Origin: JADFNO01 sp965369945
GTDB taxonomy: Bacteria > Planctomycetota > Phycisphaerae > Phycisphaerales > SM1A02
Length of the DNA: 9,047 bases
NCBI GenBank assembly: GCA_965369945.1
Contig: CBDUST010000187.1
Location: 1 to 9,047 of the forward strand
Direction of reading: 5' to 3'
Positions 6,143 through 9,047 of this stretch are shown here, one piece after another (the stretch's first letter is position 1; every line of letters begins with the position of its first letter). A model generated the notes under the pieces. That model saw only the letters and a list, made by a program, of their open reading frames with translations, did not search any database and was not told where the DNA came from. A program made the translations under genes and the position numbers.

Positions 6143-6643
6143 ATGACTAACGACCAAAGCGCATCCGAAGCCAGCCAGGCACTGCGCGACTATTTTGTGC
6201 GACTGTTTGAGTACGACCACTGGGCCAATCAATTCGTCATGGAAACGATGGCGACGATCGAGAATCTGCCCGCCAAGCCGCTGGATCGGATGAGCCATCT
6301 CATCATCTGCCAGCAGCTCTGGCTTTCGAGACTGACCGATGAATTCGAACGACCCAGCGATATCTTTCCGCGTTGGTCGTTGCCGGAGTCCAACTCAAAC
6401 GCACAGGTGATCTTCGCACGAATGAAGCGCCTCATTGGCGAGCATACCGACGACCTACTGCGTCAGCCGTTTGAATATCAGGCTATGAACGGCAACCACT
6501 TCGAGTCGTTACGCATGGACATCCTGACACAACTGGCCCTACACGGCAGTTATCACCGTGGCCAAATCGCGGTAGAGCTGAATCCGCTGTTGGACAAACC
6601 GCTGACAACGGACTTCATCTACCAAACCCAACGGCCGCTCTGA
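6143..6643 (+). CDS. DinB-family protein (four-helix metal-binding fold)
   Basis: The 166-residue product has the DinB/YfiT-type layout. DYFVRLFEYDHWANQ (17-30) forms helix 1. RMSHLIICQQLWLSRL (49-64) carries the first metal-ligand His52. LALHGSYHRGQIAVEL (131-146) carries His134 and His138, and the protein ends with LTTDFIYQTQRP. Together the three His form the metal site of this superfamily, and the length is typical. Members include thiol transferases and many proteins of unknown role; the damage-inducible label comes from Bacillus DinB and is not evidence of DNA repair here. ATG 6143 is chosen because the family begins about 15 residues before helix 1; the frame is open further upstream but that part overlaps the atpD promoter. 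There is no clear Shine-Dalgarno sequence. The gene is divergent from atpD. Confidence 0.85.
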   Translation: MTNDQSASEASQALRDYFVRLFEYDHWANQFVMETMATIENLPAKPLDRMSHLIICQQLWLSRLTDEFERPSDIFPRWSLPESNSNAQVIFARMKRLIGEHTDDLLRQPFEYQAMNGNHFESLRMDILTQLALHGSYHRGQIAVELNPLLDKPLTTDFIYQTQRPL

Positions 6644-6682
6644 ACTGCTCCCGACTTGATCCGCGGGAGACGAATAAAGAAT

Positions 6683-6705
6683 AAAGGTGTCAGGATGATT
6701 TATTT
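6683..6705 (+). repeat. Left terminal inverted repeat of the RAYT unit
   Basis: This is a 23-base repeat with core GTGTCAGGATGATTTATT, perfectly inverted relative to 7413-7435. Together with the bases just outside it, AATAAA (6680-6685) can pair with TTTATT (6699-6704), giving a weak foldback. Confidence 0.9.
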
Positions 6706-6738
6706 GACCGCGTGGCATACTAGCGGTAGTTTGATGTG

Positions 6739-7428
6739 ATGGGACGAGCACCGCGTATCACTGCGCCAGGAGTTGTTTACCACGTGTTGAATCGCCGTGT
6801 GATGAGACTGCCGATCTTCGAAGATGATGAGGACTACCGTGCATTTGAGCGCGTGTTGGCCAAGTCGCTGGATCGTGTTGATGCGCCGAGGTTGCTTTCC
6901 TACTGCATTATGCCCAATCATTGGCATCTTGTCGTGCAAGCGGCAAGGCGGACGAATCTTTCAACATGGATGCAATGGACAAGCGTAACCCACACGCATC
7001 GTTGGCACGCTCATCGCCATTCCGCCGGCCAAGGGCCGTTGTATCAAGGTCGATTCAAGAGCTTCCCAGTGCAGGCTGACGAACATTTCTTGCGATTGTG
7101 TCGGTATGTTGAGGCCAACGCTTGTCGAGCGAAACTCGTGAGGCAGGCTGAGAGTTGGCGATGGAGCAGCATGCATTGTCGACAAAATAGAAACTCGGTG
7201 CTCAATCAATGGCTGCACACATGGCCTGTGAATAGACCGAGGAATTGGTCGTCACATGTCAATCGTCGCATGGAAGAGTCGGACCTAAAGGTCGTGAGAA
7301 ATTCGATTGCGCGTGGCACACCCCTCGGTGCCGATCGCTGGAGAAGCCGAATTGCAGCGAATCTCGGATTAGGTACAACACTCCGCTCTCGCGGCCGACC
7401 CCTAAAGGACCAAAATAAATCATCCTGA
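6739..7428 (+). CDS. REP-associated tyrosine transposase (Y1_Tnp, RAYT/IS200-like)
   Basis: This single-strand DNA transposase has 229 residues from ATG 6739 (GTG 6736 is directly before it). After MGRAPRITAPGVVYHVLNR comes CIMPNHWHLVVQ, where His61 and His63 form the HUH metal motif. PLYQGRFKSF (about 100-109) is the strand before the catalytic helix, and LCRYVEANACRAKLV holds the presumed nucleophile Tyr123. The C-terminal tail, RGTPLGADRWRSRIAANLGLG followed by LRSRGRPLK, is characteristic of the RAYT branch rather than of classic IS200 TnpA and is longer than in IS200. All catalytic residues are present and there is no frameshift, so it may be active. The stop codon lies inside the right inverted repeat. 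There is no strong ribosome binding site. Confidence 0.92.
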   Translation: MGRAPRITAPGVVYHVLNRRVMRLPIFEDDEDYRAFERVLAKSLDRVDAPRLLSYCIMPNHWHLVVQAARRTNLSTWMQWTSVTHTHRWHAHRHSAGQGPLYQGRFKSFPVQADEHFLRLCRYVEANACRAKLVRQAESWRWSSMHCRQNRNSVLNQWLHTWPVNRPRNWSSHVNRRMEESDLKVVRNSIARGTPLGADRWRSRIAANLGLGTTLRSRGRPLKDQNKSS

Positions 7429-7435
7429 CACCTTT
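7413..7435 (-). repeat. Right terminal inverted repeat of the RAYT unit
   Basis: This is the perfect inverted copy of 6683-6705. It overlaps the last codons and the TGA stop (7426-7428) of the transposase. Confidence 0.9.
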
Positions 7436-7451
7436 TCTTCCCTCTATCTAT

Positions 7452-7485
7452 GGGTCCATGTCGTTGCTCGGCATGGACCCTTTCC
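7452..7485 (+). terminator. Strong hairpin terminator right of the RAYT unit
   Basis: GGGTCCATGTCG (7452-7463) pairs with CGGCATGGACCC (7469-7480) over 12 bp, including one G-T pair, around a TTGCT loop, and TTTCCTC follows. It reads on the plus strand. It may originally have ended the DinB-family transcript before the RAYT unit came between them. Confidence 0.75.
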
Positions 7486-7537
7486 TCATCTAATCACAAG
7501 TATTCCATATAGGTACCTCCTCTCGTGCGACATGGGA

Positions 7538-8830
7538 TTATCCCCAATTCGCGAGAAGAATGAGCAAGTCGCTAATTCCGACGGCACAATTCTGGTCGAA
7601 ATCGGCGGCGCAGTCTTGGCAATTTTCACATAAACCCCAAGAAGCCAGAAGCAACAGCAAATCCGAGGCTTCGGCCGTGCAATGGTCATCGAGATTACCG
7701 ACGGGTGGTTCAGTTGATGCTGAGAGGCGTGGTCCAGTTGGTGTTAAAACGAGCGCGACTATTCCGTCCGGTCCAGTCGCTTGTCCCGTTATCTGTCCGC
7801 CTAGATTGATCGCCCAAGCGATCTTGATGTTGAGGCCGAGGTCCGGCAGGACGAGATCGTTGATATCCATCATCACTCCATCTTGCCAGAGGAAGGCGCG
7901 CTTTCCTGGGTTCTCGGCAGCACCAACTACCTGCATAGCGTCATTGATACCGCGTGGGGTGGAGCTTTCAAAGCCGGGGAGCGTCCCAATATCAACCATC
8001 TCTCCGTCGTTCCAGACAAAGCCATGAACAACAGTTGGAAAGTCCTGGACCTTCCCCCATCCCGTGACATCGCCGCGAGAATTGATCGCATGTCCCTCAC
8101 TCGTGAATCCACCGGGGATCGGACCGAGATCGGTCATCACTCGGTCCTGCCACACAAAAGCGATCCGGTCGCCATTGTCTTTGCGTTGCCACCAACCGGT
8201 GATGGCTCCATTGTCATTGATATCCAATCCACGGTTATTGGCTCCGCCGATTGACGGGCCCAGATCCTTCATTACGCCGTCTTCCCAAATGAATGCCTGC
8301 CACGGACCGATGATGTTGTTACCCCAGAATCCCACAATTTCGCCAACATTATTAATGTTGTGCGATTCGCTGGTATTCCCCCCTGGCAGAGTGCCTAGGC
8401 TGGTGAACTGGTCGGTCTCGTAGTCGTAAAGAAAGCCGGTCGTCCCCAATTCGAGTTCTGGGTTGTCGTAGGATCCCACGATGTGAGAGCCGGAAATACC
8501 GAGTGCATTGCTTCGAGTCGTCCCCGGCGGCATTGGGAGCGTGACGAACCGATCTTCGTTGCCGATCCAAAGAAACGCCGTATCCGGACCGATGGTGCAG
8601 GATTGGTAGTAGCCCACTACATTGGGCAGACCGCCATCGATCGGATCACTGATCCCCGTCCCAGTAGTCGGCGGAATCCCGAAAGGCGGACATTCCGGGG
8701 GATGAATAATCGCCGTGACCTGATACCCCCCGCACGGCTGGGCGTGAGCGATCGTCGTAGTCACGGCTACACCGACCGCGCAGGCCAAGATCAGCGGGGC
8801 GAGTGAGATTCGACTTCGCTGGGTCGTCAT
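7538..8830 (-). CDS. Secreted HAF-repeat protein with a C-terminal dockerin-like tag
   Basis: The 430-residue product starts with a signal peptide (MTTQRSRISLAPLILACAVG, cleavage probably after AHA at residue 30). Residues about 80-365 contain at least five repeats of the HAF type: AFLW or AFIW, then 'DG-M-DLG-LPGG', 'S---IN--G-VVG'. Good copies lie near 85-119, 132-167, 179-212, 224-257, 269-303 and 312-350, so a beta-propeller-like fold is probable. The end has two tags: ASDLLLLLASWG (388-399), then a Cys/Asp linker with CADF-DQNC, then GISDLLILLANWG (418-430). This tag resembles dockerin-like calcium loops and is typical of exported planctomycete proteins; it may act as a sorting or attachment signal. 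Function is otherwise unknown. ATG 8830 is preferred over the upstream TTG because AAAGGAGG lies five bases before it and the signal peptide then starts at once. Confidence 0.88.
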   Translation of the reverse strand: MTTQRSRISLAPLILACAVGVAVTTTIAHAQPCGGYQVTAIIHPPECPPFGIPPTTGTGISDPIDGGLPNVVGYYQSCTIGPDTAFLWIGNEDRFVTLPMPPGTTRSNALGISGSHIVGSYDNPELELGTTGFLYDYETDQFTSLGTLPGGNTSESHNINNVGEIVGFWGNNIIGPWQAFIWEDGVMKDLGPSIGGANNRGLDINDNGAITGWWQRKDNGDRIAFVWQDRVMTDLGPIPGGFTSEGHAINSRGDVTGWGKVQDFPTVVHGFVWNDGEMVDIGTLPGFESSTPRGINDAMQVVGAAENPGKRAFLWQDGVMMDINDLVLPDLGLNIKIAWAINLGGQITGQATGPDGIVALVLTPTGPRLSASTEPPVGNLDDHCTAEASDLLLLLASWGLCENCQDCAADFDQNCAVGISDLLILLANWG

Positions 8831-8835
8831 TGTTG

Positions 8836-8858
8836 CCTCCTTTCGCTCACCTCCTTTT
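8836..8858 (-). promoter_or_regulatory. Doubled Shine-Dalgarno sequence of the HAF-repeat gene
   Basis: On the minus strand AAAAGGAGGTG (8858-8848) is followed by AAAGGAGG (8843-8836), then five bases, then ATG 8830. The nearer copy is well placed and decides the start. The farther copy ends in GTG, which opens a seven-codon frame stopping in the ATGA overlap, but it lies too close to its own Shine-Dalgarno sequence to be a likely start. Confidence 0.7.
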
Positions 8859-8880
8859 CGGTCCGTCTCGCCAATCAGCC

Positions 8881-8896
8881 GCATACCCAGTGCCAA
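8881..8896 (-). promoter_or_regulatory. Possible sigma-54-type promoter of the HAF-repeat gene
   Basis: On the minus strand TTGGCACTGGGTATGC matches the -24/-12 pattern (TGGCAC, five bases, TTGC) except for one base, with GG and GC at the required ten-base spacing. Start of transcription would be near 8869, giving a leader of about 39 bases that holds both Shine-Dalgarno copies. TTGGCA could also serve as a -35 box, but no -10 box follows at 16-18 bases. A short dyad GCCAAG/CTTGGC (8892-8907) overlaps the -24 side. Confidence 0.4.
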
Positions 8897-8962
8897 GCCT
8901 ACTTGGCCCCGCCCGTTCTGAACACGTATTGCCGGCTGCGTGACTCGTGCAAGGGAACTACC

Positions 8963-8974
8963 AAGACATGTCTT
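8963..8974. promoter_or_regulatory. Perfect 12-base palindrome upstream of the HAF-repeat promoter
   Basis: AAGACATGTCTT is perfectly self-complementary and lies about 100 bases upstream of the predicted start of the HAF-repeat transcript, the usual distance for an activator site of a sigma-54 promoter. One or two such palindromes are expected by chance in a window of this size, so the call is tentative. Confidence 0.25.
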
Positions 8975-9047
8975 CTACGTCTGCCTAACACAATCCCCGG
9001 GGCAAGTCAAGAACAAAATGAGGAAAATGAAGACAATCGGGAAGATG

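Larger units (their letters stand above)
6683..7435 (+). mobile_element. RAYT-type (IS200-like) transposable unit bounded by perfect inverted repeats
   Basis: A single Y1 transposase gene is enclosed by two 23-base inverted repeats that match perfectly (6683-6705 and 7413-7435). The stop codon of the transposase lies inside the right repeat, so gene and ends form one compact unit of 753 bases. No target duplication is visible in the flanks, as expected for single-strand Y1 transposition. The unit separates the DinB-family gene from the next strong terminator (7452), which suggests insertion into that gene's 3' region. Confidence 0.82.

Noticed and set aside
7494..7530. Minus-strand AGGAGGT followed by ATG and a four-codon frame just downstream of the HAF-repeat gene.
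   Set aside because: The frame is too short to support a gene and has no further evidence. The Shine-Dalgarno match alone is not enough.
9018..9047. Plus-strand ATG at 9018 with ten open codons (MRKMKTIGKM) running off the right edge.
   Set aside because: It could be the beginning of a gene, but there is no ribosome binding site and ten codons are too few to judge.

Overview
The window looks like chromosomal DNA from a planctomycete, probably of the Phycisphaerae type. The best clue is the protein at 7538-8830 (minus strand): a secreted HAF-repeat protein ending in two copies of a short 'DLLxLLAxWG' dockerin-like tag with an Asp- and Cys-rich linker, a C-terminal signature I associate with exported proteins of that group. 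The FabZ-type tail at the left edge, the solitary atpD and several small lipoproteins fit the same picture. No rRNA, tRNA, CRISPR array or phage genes are visible.

Layout. Positions 1-153 hold the last 50 codons of a FabZ-like dehydratase, closed by a 9-bp hairpin terminator. From 307 to about 4500 everything is on the plus strand, mostly as single genes with their own leaders: a lipoprotein alpha/beta hydrolase (307-981), an unrecognised lipoprotein (1381-1821), a lipoprotein whose mature part resembles the ExbD/TolR periplasmic domain (1982-2350), a two-helix membrane protein of DUF6868 type (2501-2743), a class I SAM methyltransferase (2941-3747) and a one-helix, coiled-coil microprotein (4125-4430) with a strong Shine-Dalgarno sequence and a textbook intrinsic terminator. 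Two gene-poor stretches (982-1380 and 3748-4124) contain a hairpin, a diverged 39-bp repeat and a short tandem repeat.

On the minus strand lies a complete atpD (F1 ATP synthase beta subunit, 4527-5969) with a good promoter of its own and no other atp gene beside it. Divergent from it is a DinB-fold protein (6143-6643). A RAYT-type (IS200-like Y1) transposase follows, enclosed by perfect 23-bp inverted repeats (6683-7435). It appears to have landed between the DinB-family gene and a strong terminator at 7452. The right end is the HAF-repeat gene, with a sigma-54-like promoter, a palindrome about 100 bp upstream of the predicted start, and a doubled Shine-Dalgarno sequence.

The genes do not form one pathway. 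This is a mosaic of independent housekeeping, envelope and mobile units. I see no convincing new multi-gene system. The points most worth a second look are the isolated atpD, the inverted-repeat-bounded RAYT element, the ExbD-like lipoprotein, the possible sigma-54 control of the HAF protein, and the repeated element upstream of two lipoprotein genes.
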